This document shows positions 24,797 to 34,233 of a DNA stretch of 64,000 bases, in pieces. The position numbers and the translations under genes are program-made. The notes beneath the pieces were generated by a model that worked only from the letters and a program-made list of their open reading frames with translations, made no database searches and was not told where the DNA came from. The stretch is from Candidatus Scatomonas merdigallinarum (GTDB taxonomy: Bacteria; Bacillota; Clostridia; Lachnospirales; Lachnospiraceae): the NCBI GenBank assembly GCA_018716305.1, contig DVKB01000005.1, forward strand, positions 46,869-110,868, in the 5' to 3' direction. Each line of letters begins with the position of its first letter. The first letter of the stretch is position 1.

Positions 24797-27514
24797 CTAT
24801 TTTCTGAACACCTTAGACCGAATACCGCCTGCCCCAAAGCCGCTGTGTCCAACTGCGTGCACAGCTTCTCTCTCCAGGATATCCGCTTCGATCTCTACAG
24901 CGCAGGGTCTGGCTTTTTTGTTTTTCCAGACAATCTGGGGATCCTCCGCTGTAAAATAAACCGTATCGCCCTGGCAGAATCCATTGGTGCTGCATTCAGC
25001 CAGGGAAACGGTTTCCTGGCTTCCATCTCCGGAAATCGTCCTGATCTTTATATTAGTCAGCGCGAACATCCCGAATTCAGAGGGATCAAATCTGAATTTT
25101 TTAATGCCCTTTGCAGCCAGATCGCTGTCAAGAGCAAAACGGACTGTCAGCTTTGTGTCCTTTCCTCTATTTGCCGCCGCGACAGTCCACTCTTCCTTCA
25201 TTCCCTCTCCGCAGTCCCAGTAAAGTTTCGGCGTCATTCTTGGAACTTTCCGGCTCACTGCGGCTTCGATCAAAGTCTGGGGGATGTGATTTCCTGCATC
25301 GCCGGCAAAAAATACGGACTCCACTCTTTTTCCGCTTCTGCACGGAATATAAATCTGCGGATCCTCACCGATAAACAGCATTTTTTCGCCTACGATAAAC
25401 CCGTTGGTATTGCAGACCGAAAGATTGATCTGTTCGATGCTTCCGTCTGTATAGACCAGATTTCCATGGAAATCTTCGATCAAAAGCATTCCGTTTTCTC
25501 CGGGATCCAGACGAAGCTGGCGCACGGGCAGATCAGACTTCTCGGCCGGGATCAGAAATTCGATTCCAAAATGCTTTCCATTAAAAGAAGCCCGGCTGGA
25601 AACCGCCCGCATTTCCCGGAAGCCTTCTCCCTCATCATAATACAGTCTCATCATGGTTCCATGGCCGATTTCCTTCTCGCCCTCGCCCTCGAACAAGCTG
25701 TTCAATTCCTGATGAAGATCATTCAGGGCTCTTACCGCGGGACCCTGTTCCCTCAGCTTTCCGACAACGTCCACCAGCTTTCCTCCGAGGCCATTGGCCA
25801 TTACCGCCTGATTGAGCATGCGCAGCATAAAGTATAAATTTGTAATTTCTATGGACGCAACCGTATCGCAGAATCCCCAGGCAGGATAGTATCCTGCGTC
25901 CTGCACTGCAAAAGAGTACAGTCTTTCGATGGCATGCATAATGGTCCCATCGGTCTTTTTTACCGGTTCTTCCGGGAAATCCTCAAATTTCCACTGGCGG
26001 TCATACAGCTTTTTCATTGCCTGAGGCCGGTACCAGAAGAAACAGCCCAGTGCTGAAATCGGCGGCAGATCCGCGGACATAGGCACATGCATGCCAAGTT
26101 CTTTTGCCAGTGCCTTTGTCGCTTTAAAGTTAGCGCCCCACTCATTCCCCATGGTCGGAAAATAATCCGCGTGGTTCGGGGGGGCCGGGGTCAAAAGTCC
26201 CAGTCTCGGATTTTTTTCAAAGGTATCGATGATATTGCGGACGTAATCTTTGTTTTTCAGAACACTTTCAAAGCACTCATAAGCCCAGGAGGCCCCTACT
26301 GATTCCACCTCCAACTGTGTCACTTTTTTATCGTGGGCAAAACATACATAGTCGTATTCCAGAATCTCCGGATTCACGGCTACCAGCACCGATCCCACAT
26401 CTCTTCCGCGATTCGGTATCAGAAGAACCTTGCAGGAGCGGCAGGGAAGATCCGCGAACTGCTTTTCTGCCAGTTCCTGCATTTTTCTGCTTCCGACCGT
26501 GATAAAGACATCTGCCTCCTCCGGCATAGAGCAGGCGTAACGATAGCTTTCCCCGATCAGATCCTCATAAAAGAGATGCATAACCAGCGCGATTTTTCTT
26601 TTTTTCAGAATCTCTGAAATATCCGCGGAGGTATTTGAAGGCAGAACATAATTCAGATGCAGGCACTGTTTAATCAAAGCCTGATTGCAGCAGCGCAGAA
26701 TATTTTCCCAGATCAGTTCTACATCATAATCTGTTTCTGTCTTCAGATACTCCATCAATTCATACGTGGGTTCACCGATGGAGCCGTTAAGAAAATCTTC
26801 ATAATTATGGAAGAAACTTCTGCGTTTAAATATCGGGCAGCGTTTCTCCTGCATCAGTCTTTTAGGCGCTTTCAGCAGAGGATATTCCGTGAACTTTTTC
26901 ATATCGTCCGTATTTACATAGACATCCCACTTATATCCTTTGCTCGCAAAGTGATGGGTAAAATAAGATTCATGGTAGGCTACAGATTCCCCGTAGCTCT
27001 TTATTTTCGGCATGTTTTCCCAATACTCATGGAACTCCCGGCTGGAAAGCATCCGCTTTCTCACGGCAATGAAATGCGACTGAATGTGCTCTCTGATATA
27101 CCCGCAGTCAATGATTCCGTAGGGATCTACCGGAACCATATGAAATTTAGTAATGCCCCAGAAGTCCAGCTCCGGCCGGGCGTCCATGCTGCCGAACATT
27201 TCCGAAAACGGGAAAACCGGCCCCATAATGGTATAATTCATTAAAATTACTTCATCGTACTGCTGCAGCTTTTCCCAGCCGAGGCTGAACATCGCCTCCC
27301 GGTAGGCCCATACGTCAAATCCCTTATTTTCCCGTTCCAGGATCTGATCGGTCAGCTCCTCAAATTTCTTTTTTCCTTCTGCGGATAATTTTCCGTTGCT
27401 GACAACCAGCAAATCTCTGCAGTTTTTCATCATATCCCGCAGCAGCACCAAATTGTAGTCGTCTACGATTCCCTGCGGATCAAAAAAAAAGTAAATTACT
27501 AATCTGTTATTCAC
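24797..27514 (-). CDS. RgpF-type rhamnan synthesis protein with C-terminal tandem module
   Basis: 905 residues, about 300 longer than streptococcal RgpF. The N-terminal 600 residues are RgpF-like: NKGFDVWAYREAM, YDEVILMNYTIMGPV, VMHLFYEDLIGESYRY, IPNRGRDVGSVLVA, YDYVCFAHDKKV, ALGCFFWYRP. RgpF enzymes are rhamnosyltransferases finishing the rhamnan backbone in the cytoplasm. From about residue 620 two copies of a roughly 143-residue module follow (619-761 and 762-905), each with an LYYD/LYWD start, an R(L/F)DP..(N/F)GM block and a C.TNGF..G block ending in EDPQI. This tandem unit looks like a beta-sandwich, perhaps carbohydrate binding. It overlaps the upstream GT2 gene by 8 nt. Confidence 0.88.
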   Translation of the reverse strand: MNNRLVIYFFFDPQGIVDDYNLVLLRDMMKNCRDLLVVSNGKLSAEGKKKFEELTDQILERENKGFDVWAYREAMFSLGWEKLQQYDEVILMNYTIMGPVFPFSEMFGSMDARPELDFWGITKFHMVPVDPYGIIDCGYIREHIQSHFIAVRKRMLSSREFHEYWENMPKIKSYGESVAYHESYFTHHFASKGYKWDVYVNTDDMKKFTEYPLLKAPKRLMQEKRCPIFKRRSFFHNYEDFLNGSIGEPTYELMEYLKTETDYDVELIWENILRCCNQALIKQCLHLNYVLPSNTSADISEILKKRKIALVMHLFYEDLIGESYRYACSMPEEADVFITVGSRKMQELAEKQFADLPCRSCKVLLIPNRGRDVGSVLVAVNPEILEYDYVCFAHDKKVTQLEVESVGASWAYECFESVLKNKDYVRNIIDTFEKNPRLGLLTPAPPNHADYFPTMGNEWGANFKATKALAKELGMHVPMSADLPPISALGCFFWYRPQAMKKLYDRQWKFEDFPEEPVKKTDGTIMHAIERLYSFAVQDAGYYPAWGFCDTVASIEITNLYFMLRMLNQAVMANGLGGKLVDVVGKLREQGPAVRALNDLHQELNSLFEGEGEKEIGHGTMMRLYYDEGEGFREMRAVSSRASFNGKHFGIEFLIPAEKSDLPVRQLRLDPGENGMLLIEDFHGNLVYTDGSIEQINLSVCNTNGFIVGEKMLFIGEDPQIYIPCRSGKRVESVFFAGDAGNHIPQTLIEAAVSRKVPRMTPKLYWDCGEGMKEEWTVAAANRGKDTKLTVRFALDSDLAAKGIKKFRFDPSEFGMFALTNIKIRTISGDGSQETVSLAECSTNGFCQGDTVYFTAEDPQIVWKNKKARPCAVEIEADILEREAVHAVGHSGFGAGGIRSKVFRK

Positions 27515-28472
27515 GGTTATCTCCCTCTTTCAATGAATCTAATTCTTTATGACGTTCCTCGCAGTGAAGAAGCTGCATTTCAAAATTCTGTCTTCCCTGC
27601 TGCGCCACCGATGTAAGCAGCAATCCCGAGAAAAAGGAAATAATTGCCGCCAAGTATACAAAGCCGCACACGATCAGAGTCGGAAAATTAGGAACCAGAC
27701 CGGTCTTGAAAAACGTAACCAGAACCGGCACCAGAAAAACCGTGCTGAGCGCCGTCAGCAGCGCGGCCAGTACTGAATAAAATCCCATCGGTTTATAAAT
27801 TCGGTATAATCTGGCGATTGTCTTTAAAACTCTCAGCCCGTCGCTGTAGGTATTCAGTTTTGACTCGCTGCCCTGGGGCCGGTCTCTGTATTCAATAATT
27901 ACATTTTCTACAAATAAATTTTTATCTACTGCATGAATGCTCATTTCCGTCTCAATCTCAAATCCTTTTGAAAGAACCGGAAAGGTTTTGACGAAGTTAT
28001 AGCTGAAGGCTCTGTAGCCCGTCATAATATCCTTTATATTACTTTTAAATAACCGGTTGATCGAACGCCTTACCAGGGAATTTCCCATATTATGGAAACG
28101 GCGTTTATTCTCGGTAAAATACGTAGAAGAAAGCCGGTCTCCCACAACCATATCCACTTTTTTCTCCAGAACCAGATCCGCCATCTGACGTCCGTATTCT
28201 GCCGGATAGGTGTCGTCTCCATCTACCATTAAATAAACTTCCGCGTCTATTTCCCGAAACATACGCCTTATGACGTTGCCTTTTCCCTGCATATACTCAT
28301 GCCGCACAACAGCCCCTGCCTCCCGGGCGATTCTTCCGGTTCCGTCTGTGGAATTGTTATCATACACATATATAACCGCTTCCGGCAGAGCTTTTTTCCA
28401 ATCGCTGACAACTTTTCCTATCGTTTTGCTTTCATTATAGCAAGGGATTAAAACCGCGATCTTATCCATCAT
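27507..28472 (-). CDS. Polyprenyl-phosphate glycosyltransferase (GtrB/Dpm1-like GT2)
   Basis: 321 residues. GT2 domain with VLIPCYNESKTIGKVV, YDNNSTDGT and MVDGDDTYPA (metal-binding Asp residues near 100), MTGYRAFS and GFEIETEMS, all typical of enzymes that load a sugar onto undecaprenyl or dolichyl phosphate at the inner membrane face. Two C-terminal membrane helices (about 228-250 and 262-285) match GtrB/GacI architecture. The 3' end overlaps the RgpF-type gene by 8 nt. It may work with the GtrA protein at 42.8 kb as flippase and with the phosphoglycerol transferase upstream. Confidence 0.88.
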   Translation of the reverse strand: MMDKIAVLIPCYNESKTIGKVVSDWKKALPEAVIYVYDNNSTDGTGRIAREAGAVVRHEYMQGKGNVIRRMFREIDAEVYLMVDGDDTYPAEYGRQMADLVLEKKVDMVVGDRLSSTYFTENKRRFHNMGNSLVRRSINRLFKSNIKDIMTGYRAFSYNFVKTFPVLSKGFEIETEMSIHAVDKNLFVENVIIEYRDRPQGSESKLNTYSDGLRVLKTIARLYRIYKPMGFYSVLAALLTALSTVFLVPVLVTFFKTGLVPNFPTLIVCGFVYLAAIISFFSGLLLTSVAQQGRQNFEMQLLHCEERHKELDSLKEGDNRE

Positions 28473-28492
28473 TTACCTCCATAGCGACTTTC

Positions 28493-30424
28493 TTAGCTGC
28501 TGATTGCTTCCTGGCACGCACCCAGTAATATCAGCGCATTTTCCCCGTTTACCTCATACACATGTATGTTGTAGACAGCGTTTTTATAATTAAAGTCCAC
28601 GCCGTAGACCTCTGCTGTATAACTATTTTCCCCGCTGTTCACCGCGTCATACCACATTAAATCGGATTGATCCTCCTCCGCCCAGACTGCGCATTTTATG
28701 CCGGTGATATCATCCGAAAAAGCCCCGTTTATCTCTACTGCAAATTTCCCGCTCTGAAAGTCGTAAGGCACAGTGGAAATTACAGGGCCTGCCGCCGGAT
28801 CTGTCTCCGCGGCAGTTTCTGTCTCGTCTTTTATTTCAATACTGCCGCCGGCGCTGTCGTACTCGCTTGCCGACACATCCTCTTTTTGGATAGTGGAACT
28901 TAGTTTTTCCATCAGCGCGGACTTCTGCGAAAGTCCCTGATTAACGCTTTCAACGCCGTACTGTTCGATTAAGGTTTCTTTTGATGAGTACAGGTTAACC
29001 CCCAGGCCCAGTCTGTCGCCTTCAATCTCCGCCCCAAGGCTTGCAAGGGTTGTAGGAAAGGCATCAAAGGTGCTGTACTCTCTGTAAGTATCTGTCTCCG
29101 GGCTCACCGGCGCGTTTATGTATGCTGTATAAACTTTTCTCTCATAATCAGAGGACACATCCTCGCAGTAATCCACATCCATGGTCAGATGGTCTCCTGA
29201 AATGACGATGGTTGTATTCTCATAAAATGGCTGTTCCTGGATCCACTGCACAAACTCTGACACCTGCCTGCTGGAGCATGCCATAACATTAGAATACTGG
29301 TCGTCTCCGAATTCATCTGTACACAGCCCGCAGACATATCCGTCTTCAAAATGCGTATCCACCGTCAAAAGGGTCAGATTAAACGGTTCTGAGGACGCTG
29401 ATAATTCATTCAGCCGTTCTTTTGCGTGCTCAAACATCCGTTCATCTTCATATCCCCACCATACATAGTAATCTTCCGGAATCTCCCCGTGATTTTTGGA
29501 GTAATAATAGTCATATATTTCATAACCGCCATGCTGTTCAAAATAAAGCTTCCGGCCGCCAAACTCCGCGTCCGAACCGATCACCAACTCCTGCCGGTAT
29601 CCTTCTTCCTCCAAAATATCACCCAGTGTTGTGATTCCCGGAAAAAAATTCTCCTGTGTATCCATTGAATTTTTCTCAATGGGAATCAATAACGGCAGGG
29701 CGGACGTCTGGCCGAACATAGCTCCTACCGTCCAGGTTGTCCCGGTCAAAGCATATCCTCCATTTAAAATGCTCTCTTCACCGGAAAAATTTTCATTTTC
29801 CAGAGAAAGCCGCGTTAATTCCGGTATAACGTTTTCCTCAAATGCTCCTCCGCTTTGCTGATCCGCATACGTAGTTTCCATAGACTCCAGATAAATATAG
29901 ATCAAATTTCTTTTTTGTTCCGGAAAATTTATGTCGACGGATGCCGGATCCACATAATTATCATCAATAAAGGAAGAATATGTATTTTGATTTTTTACAT
30001 ACGCCGAGACATCCAGCGTGGTCCAAATGTGATTGACAGACAACGCGATCATCAGCACAGAAGCCGCAGGTACTGCGCCCAACAGAACCCGGTAAAACCT
30101 TTTCTTCTTTCTCATCAGGATCAGCAGACAGGTCAATATGACCGCCGCCAACACCGCGGCAGCCGCGCAGTAGAAAATGTAATCCCAGATGATATCGTCA
30201 TTTGTGCCCTCCAGCGGCATTTTCAGATGATATACAATCTCTTCCATGCTGAGATTATTCCATGTCTTCAGCACCCAGATTACACTTCTGAAGATTAAAA
30301 CAGCTAACGTTCCCAAAATCACCCAGAAAATTTTCCCTATGACTCCCGCTATTTTTTTGGCCGAAGTGCTTTTTTTCGTATTTTGTATCGCAAAATTTTC
30401 TGTTTCCGAGACAATTACTCCCAT
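28493..30424 (-). CDS. Sulfatase-fold phosphoglycerol transferase (OpgB/LTA-synthase-like) with C-terminal Bsp-like domain
   Basis: 643 residues. Three N-terminal membrane helices (about 25-50, 80-105, 113-133), then an extracellular sulfatase-like domain (about 170-480): NLIYIYLESMETTYAD (metal Glu), YALTGTTWTVGAMFGQTSALPL with the nucleophilic Thr region resembling OpgB, and ISGDHLTMD (metal Asp/His). These enzymes move phosphoglycerol from phosphatidylglycerol to a polymer. Residues about 560-640 look like a GBS Bsp-like repeat (VYGVDFNY...IHVYEVNG), uncommon in LtaS. By analogy with GacH it may decorate the rhamnan; polyglycerolphosphate synthesis is the alternative. It leads the operon running to rfbD. 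Confidence 0.85.
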   Translation of the reverse strand: MGVIVSETENFAIQNTKKSTSAKKIAGVIGKIFWVILGTLAVLIFRSVIWVLKTWNNLSMEEIVYHLKMPLEGTNDDIIWDYIFYCAAAAVLAAVILTCLLILMRKKKRFYRVLLGAVPAASVLMIALSVNHIWTTLDVSAYVKNQNTYSSFIDDNYVDPASVDINFPEQKRNLIYIYLESMETTYADQQSGGAFEENVIPELTRLSLENENFSGEESILNGGYALTGTTWTVGAMFGQTSALPLLIPIEKNSMDTQENFFPGITTLGDILEEEGYRQELVIGSDAEFGGRKLYFEQHGGYEIYDYYYSKNHGEIPEDYYVWWGYEDERMFEHAKERLNELSASSEPFNLTLLTVDTHFEDGYVCGLCTDEFGDDQYSNVMACSSRQVSEFVQWIQEQPFYENTTIVISGDHLTMDVDYCEDVSSDYERKVYTAYINAPVSPETDTYREYSTFDAFPTTLASLGAEIEGDRLGLGVNLYSSKETLIEQYGVESVNQGLSQKSALMEKLSSTIQKEDVSASEYDSAGGSIEIKDETETAAETDPAAGPVISTVPYDFQSGKFAVEINGAFSDDITGIKCAVWAEEDQSDLMWYDAVNSGENSYTAEVYGVDFNYKNAVYNIHVYEVNGENALILLGACQEAISS

Positions 30425-30459
30425 GTATCATATACCCTCTTTTCTTTTGTTTCAAGGGT

Positions 30460-30488
30460 ATTATAGCAGTTTTAACATTTGTAAACAA
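30460..30488 (-). promoter_or_regulatory. Promoter of the phosphoglycerol transferase operon, extended -10
   Basis: Minus strand TTGTTT (30483-30488), 17-nt spacer, TATAAT (30460-30465) preceded by TGC. Transcription start near 30453, about 30 nt before the ATG. The last ten bases (TGCTATAATA) equal those of the rfbB promoter. Confidence 0.6.
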
Positions 30489-30530
30489 CCGGTAAAATCC
30501 AGATCAGTACTGTGAAAAATCCACCTATAT

Positions 30531-31448
30531 CTATTTTTTTACGTGCCGCTTTCTGACCCACCCCGGCAGCTTCCTGTACCTCTTCCCCAGCCAGTACCCG
30601 GCGTACTTGCAGGCGCTCTGCCAGACCAGAGGGACCAGCAGCCAGGGTTTTCGTTTTTTCACCAGAAATCCCGCCGTCTGCTTCACCAGCCGGATCCCCT
30701 CCCCCTCAGAGGGATATTTCGCGAAGATTTCCGGATGATCCGCCTGGGAGACCCCCAGGTCGAAGTTCCGGCGAAACTGCTGGCGCCCCGTATAGTTGTG
30801 GGAATGGATCACCAGCGCCTCCGCCGCGTAGGCCACGGCGTACCCCGCCCGGATCACCTTTGAAGCGTAGATCATGTCTTCATTGAAGCCTGCCTGCTCC
30901 GGGAATCCGCCCAATTCGCGGTAGGTCTTCCGGTCATAGGCAGCGCAGACGTCGGAGCAGAAGAAGGTTTTGATGCCCAGCGTCTTAAGATCCGCCTGGG
31001 TCTTGATCCGGCTCTCAGGCGGATAATTAAAGGAACGGGTAAACCGTTCCGCCAGAGAGCAGTCTTCCCTGGGCAGCTGCCTGGCGTAGGCGGCTTTTAC
31101 CAGTGGATTTTCAAAGGCCTTCACCAGATTTCCGATGAGATCCTCATCCGCAGGAAGAGCGTCCTGGGTCATGCAGAGAAAAAGATCCGCCTGGGACATG
31201 GCCGCCATCCGCCGCCTGGTTCCTCCGTGGTCAAATTCCTCCCGGCGGATATGCTCCACCCGGCAGCCGGGATATTCCGCCTCCAGAGCAGGATCCCAGT
31301 ACTGCTCTTCTGTATTTATGATGATTACCTGACGCGCCGGATAACGCTGACAAGCCAGGCGCCGGAGCAGCATGGCAAACTCCGGTCCTGGCTTATAAGT
31401 TGGTATCAATATGTCGATGCTGGGCTGCTTCATCGTATGGTCCCCCAT
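30531..31448 (-). CDS. GT2 glycosyltransferase, rhamnosyltransferase-like
   Basis: 305 residues. Begins IDILIPTYKPGPEF; REEFDHGGTRR (about residue 70) is a motif of bacterial rhamnosyltransferases using dTDP-L-rhamnose; FLCMTQDALP replaces the usual DxD region; GGFPEQAGFNEDMIYASKV follows. C-terminal basic/hydrophobic tail may touch the membrane. Start is either 31448 or the in-frame ATG at 31433, which has GGGGGA eight bases upstream; the shorter form starts directly at the conserved fold. Last gene of the WbaP-LCP run; codon usage is clearly GC-richer than that of the next gene downstream. Confidence 0.82.
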   Translation of the reverse strand: MGDHTMKQPSIDILIPTYKPGPEFAMLLRRLACQRYPARQVIIINTEEQYWDPALEAEYPGCRVEHIRREEFDHGGTRRRMAAMSQADLFLCMTQDALPADEDLIGNLVKAFENPLVKAAYARQLPREDCSLAERFTRSFNYPPESRIKTQADLKTLGIKTFFCSDVCAAYDRKTYRELGGFPEQAGFNEDMIYASKVIRAGYAVAYAAEALVIHSHNYTGRQQFRRNFDLGVSQADHPEIFAKYPSEGEGIRLVKQTAGFLVKKRKPWLLVPLVWQSACKYAGYWLGKRYRKLPGWVRKRHVKK

Positions 31449-31484
31449 ATCCCTGTTTTCCTCTCTGCTTTGAAGGGAACTGGT

Positions 31485-32738
31485 TTACCAGTCATAATCT
31501 TCCCAATCATCCTCGTAATCCTCGCCGCTGTCCAGCAGGCCCTGCCCCAGAGCCTCTTCGTAGGTAATGCCCTCCGGCAAATCCACATCTGACTGCTCCT
31601 CCGGGATATCGGCTTCCCCGTATCCTGTGGTATAGATCAGGTAATCGCTACGCTCCACCACCGTCTGAGAGGGCGTATAATTCTCCTCCGGGAACAGCAG
31701 CTCGTGGAGCTCTCTCACATTATATTCCAGAGTCACCGGCAGGACGCAGTCCAGCCCGGTCACCTCCTCTATATTTCCTCCCGCGTACTGGTGGAAGGGA
31801 AATCCCTTTTCTGAAGTAATGGTATAGCTCAGCAGGGGCTGGATCAGGGAAAAGATGTCCGTATTGCTGAGATTGGTGGTCACACAGGGCAGCACCTCGT
31901 TCAGAGCGGAATCCAGGGTTCCCAGGCCGGCACCTTTTACCTTGTCAAAAATCAGCTCCAGCACATGCCGCTGCCGGGCAGTGCGCCGGAAGTCGTTTCC
32001 GGCCGTCTTGCGGATCCGGGCATAGGATACAGCCTGGCTTCCGTTGAGATGAAAGGTCTGGGTGATGGCCCCGTCAAACACTTCCTTGGAGGGCAGCTCC
32101 ACTTCCTCATAGGGCACCCCGCAGGCCTCTGAGGTCTCCACATTATAATTGTTCATGTGGATCACCTCTTCCCTGGTCATCTCCACATCCAGGCCTCCCA
32201 GGGCATCCACCAGCTTCTGAACCGCCACGAAATCCACCGTAATATATTTGGTGATATCCAGATCCAGATTGGTGTTCATCATGGTCAGCATCTGTTCCGG
32301 ACCCCCATAGGCGTAGGCCGCGTTGGCCTTAGTATAATAGGGCTCTTCGTCCGGGTAGCTGATATTCAGATAGGTGTCCCGGTAAAGGGATACCAGCTTA
32401 ATGGTCTTGTCATTGTGGTTCACGCAGGCGATCATCATGGTGTCGCTGTTCTGTCCGTCGTATTCTCCCCGGGTATCCAGGCCTACCAGGGCAAACAGGT
32501 CGATACCGGACAGGCTGGAATCGCTTCCCGTTTCGCCGCCCTCCCCCTTATTGGCCTCTGTGCGGGTAACTACCCGGTCGTCATCCGTTTCCTGATGGTT
32601 CACGAGGCCGAGTTTGTGGGTTGCCCAGATACAGCCCAGCAGCACCACCGTCAGCAGCGCCAGAATTACTATCTCTACCGCGAACAGAGCTTTTCTGTTC
32701 TTTTTCTTTCTTTTTACCCTTCTGCCGTAACTTGCCAT
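31485..32738 (-). CDS. LytR-CpsA-Psr family wall polymer ligase
   Basis: 417 residues. Lys/Arg-rich N terminus then one membrane helix (about 17-40); LCP domain outside the membrane (about 80-300). Family residues: SGIDLFALVGLDTR, NSDTMMIACV, LVSLYRDTYL, ITVDFVAVQKLVDALGG, and SYARIRKTAGNDFRRTARQRHV with the polyprenyl-pyrophosphate-binding Arg residues. LCP enzymes move a finished glycopolymer from undecaprenyl pyrophosphate onto peptidoglycan. The C-terminal tail is very acidic (DYEDDWEDYDW). Position right after the WbaP-type initiator suggests that the polymer started there becomes wall-linked. Confidence 0.93.
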   Translation of the reverse strand: MASYGRRVKRKKKNRKALFAVEIVILALLTVVLLGCIWATHKLGLVNHQETDDDRVVTRTEANKGEGGETGSDSSLSGIDLFALVGLDTRGEYDGQNSDTMMIACVNHNDKTIKLVSLYRDTYLNISYPDEEPYYTKANAAYAYGGPEQMLTMMNTNLDLDITKYITVDFVAVQKLVDALGGLDVEMTREEVIHMNNYNVETSEACGVPYEEVELPSKEVFDGAITQTFHLNGSQAVSYARIRKTAGNDFRRTARQRHVLELIFDKVKGAGLGTLDSALNEVLPCVTTNLSNTDIFSLIQPLLSYTITSEKGFPFHQYAGGNIEEVTGLDCVLPVTLEYNVRELHELLFPEENYTPSQTVVERSDYLIYTTGYGEADIPEEQSDVDLPEGITYEEALGQGLLDSGEDYEDDWEDYDW

Positions 32739-32758
32739 GTTATTCCTACGATTCCTCT

Positions 32759-34162
32759 CTAGTACGCGTTTTTATTTACAAACCCTTTAAATACCGTCAG
32801 AAACAGGATCTTAAAATCCAGCCCCAGCGTCCAGTTTTCAATGTAGTACAGATCGCAGTCGATTCTTTTGCGGATGGACGTATCTCCCCGGAATCCGTTG
32901 ACCTGGGCCCAGCCCGTCATACCCGGACGGACCTGGTGCTTCACCATATATCTGGGAATCTCTTCCCGGAACTTTTCCACGAAGAAAGGCCGTTCCGGCC
33001 TGGGACCCACCAGACTCATATCCCCTTTCAGCACGTTAAACAGCTGGGGCAGTTCGTCTATGCTGGTTTTCCTCATAAATTTTCCGAAGGGGGTGACTCT
33101 GGGATCGTCTTTTACGGTCCAGGCCTTCTTCTCCTGCTCCGGAGACTGCACCTCCATGGAACGGAACTTATACATCTCAAAGCTCCGGTTGTGGAGCCCT
33201 ACTCTGGTCTGCCTGTAAATCAGCGGTCCCGGAGACGTGGCTTTAATCCCGATGACAGCCGCCAGCATGACCGGCGAAAACAGAACAATGCACAGCAGTG
33301 AGCCGATCACATCCATGATCCGCTTCACCATGGCATTGAAGGTGTTGCTCAGGGGCACATAGCGGATATTGATCACCGGCAGGCCCATCAGGTCTTCTGT
33401 GTACGGCTTGGTGGGTATGATATTGTGATAGTCCGGAATAAATTTTGTGTGAACGCCGGATTTCTCGCAGAGAGCCACGATCTCCTCCAGCCGGTAATAT
33501 TCATTCAGTCCCAGTGTAATGGAAATCTCATCCAGTTTATTTTCCGGCAGGATCACCATCAGGTTGCCGATCCGGCCCAGAACCTTGATTCCCCGGTAAG
33601 TAGTTCCCGCTGTCACATGATCGTCCAGGATTCCCCTGACCGTATACCCCCACTCCGGGTGGGCCAGGATCCGGTCAATATATTCTTCCGCCGCCCGGCT
33701 GTAGCCCACCAGAAGAATGTGTTTCTGATTAAAGCCCTTTCTTCTTATATTCCGCAGCGCATACCGGATCAGATTTCTCAGCACGATTTCCAGAAGAATA
33801 TTGACCGCATAGAAAATGACCAGCATGCTTCTGGAAAAATGCTGCTGTTTGATCATATACAGGCCCAGGATCACCACCAGCAGGCCGATGGTGTTGGCCC
33901 GGAAAAGATTGGCCGCTTCCAGTCTGCGCCCCTGTACCCGCTTGGGGGTGTAAAGGCTGCAGGCATAATAAAGCACCAGGTAAATCGGTATGATCAGCAC
34001 CATGGCCAGGGCATAATAGGCAAAGGGCAGCGTCTGCACCGAATGTCCGAACAGCTCTGTCCGGAATTTTAATGTCCAGGCCAGCAGGTAGGAAATGATA
34101 ATCACAAGGGCGTCCAGTACCACATGCATCCGGTTAAAGTACTTCTGATTATCTTTAATCAC
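32759..34162 (-). CDS. Undecaprenyl-phosphate sugar phosphotransferase (WbaP/CpsE type)
   Basis: 467 residues. Four or five N-terminal membrane helices (about 13-145), a CoA-binding-like Rossmann region (HILLVGYSRAAEEY), a further membrane segment (MDVIGSLLCIVLFSPVML), then the catalytic part: KFRSM, DELPQLFNVLKGDMSLVGPRPERP, and GMTGWAQVNGFRG. It starts polymer assembly by moving sugar-1-phosphate (glucose or galactose, not decidable) from UDP-sugar to undecaprenyl phosphate. The start is a GTG with AGGTGA six bases upstream. Own promoter; LCP gene follows after 20 nt. Confidence 0.95.
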   Translation of the reverse strand: MIKDNQKYFNRMHVVLDALVIIISYLLAWTLKFRTELFGHSVQTLPFAYYALAMVLIIPIYLVLYYACSLYTPKRVQGRRLEAANLFRANTIGLLVVILGLYMIKQQHFSRSMLVIFYAVNILLEIVLRNLIRYALRNIRRKGFNQKHILLVGYSRAAEEYIDRILAHPEWGYTVRGILDDHVTAGTTYRGIKVLGRIGNLMVILPENKLDEISITLGLNEYYRLEEIVALCEKSGVHTKFIPDYHNIIPTKPYTEDLMGLPVINIRYVPLSNTFNAMVKRIMDVIGSLLCIVLFSPVMLAAVIGIKATSPGPLIYRQTRVGLHNRSFEMYKFRSMEVQSPEQEKKAWTVKDDPRVTPFGKFMRKTSIDELPQLFNVLKGDMSLVGPRPERPFFVEKFREEIPRYMVKHQVRPGMTGWAQVNGFRGDTSIRKRIDCDLYYIENWTLGLDFKILFLTVFKGFVNKNAY

Positions 34163-34197
34163 AGTAAATCACCTGTTTATACCTTTCCCAATTTTAC

Positions 34198-34226
34198 ATC
34201 TTACTATAACTTTCAGGAAAGCGCAA
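34198..34226 (-). promoter_or_regulatory. Promoter of the WbaP-LCP-GT2 operon
   Basis: Minus strand TTGCGC (34221-34226), 17-nt spacer, TAAGAT (34198-34203), about 36 nt upstream of the GTG start, right after the stop of the preceding GT2 gene. Confidence 0.55.
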
Positions 34227-34233
34227 TATAATT

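Noticed and set aside
31479..31492. ACTGG/CCAGT palindrome at the stop of the LCP gene
   Set aside because: Only five base pairs and no T tract; too weak to call a terminator.
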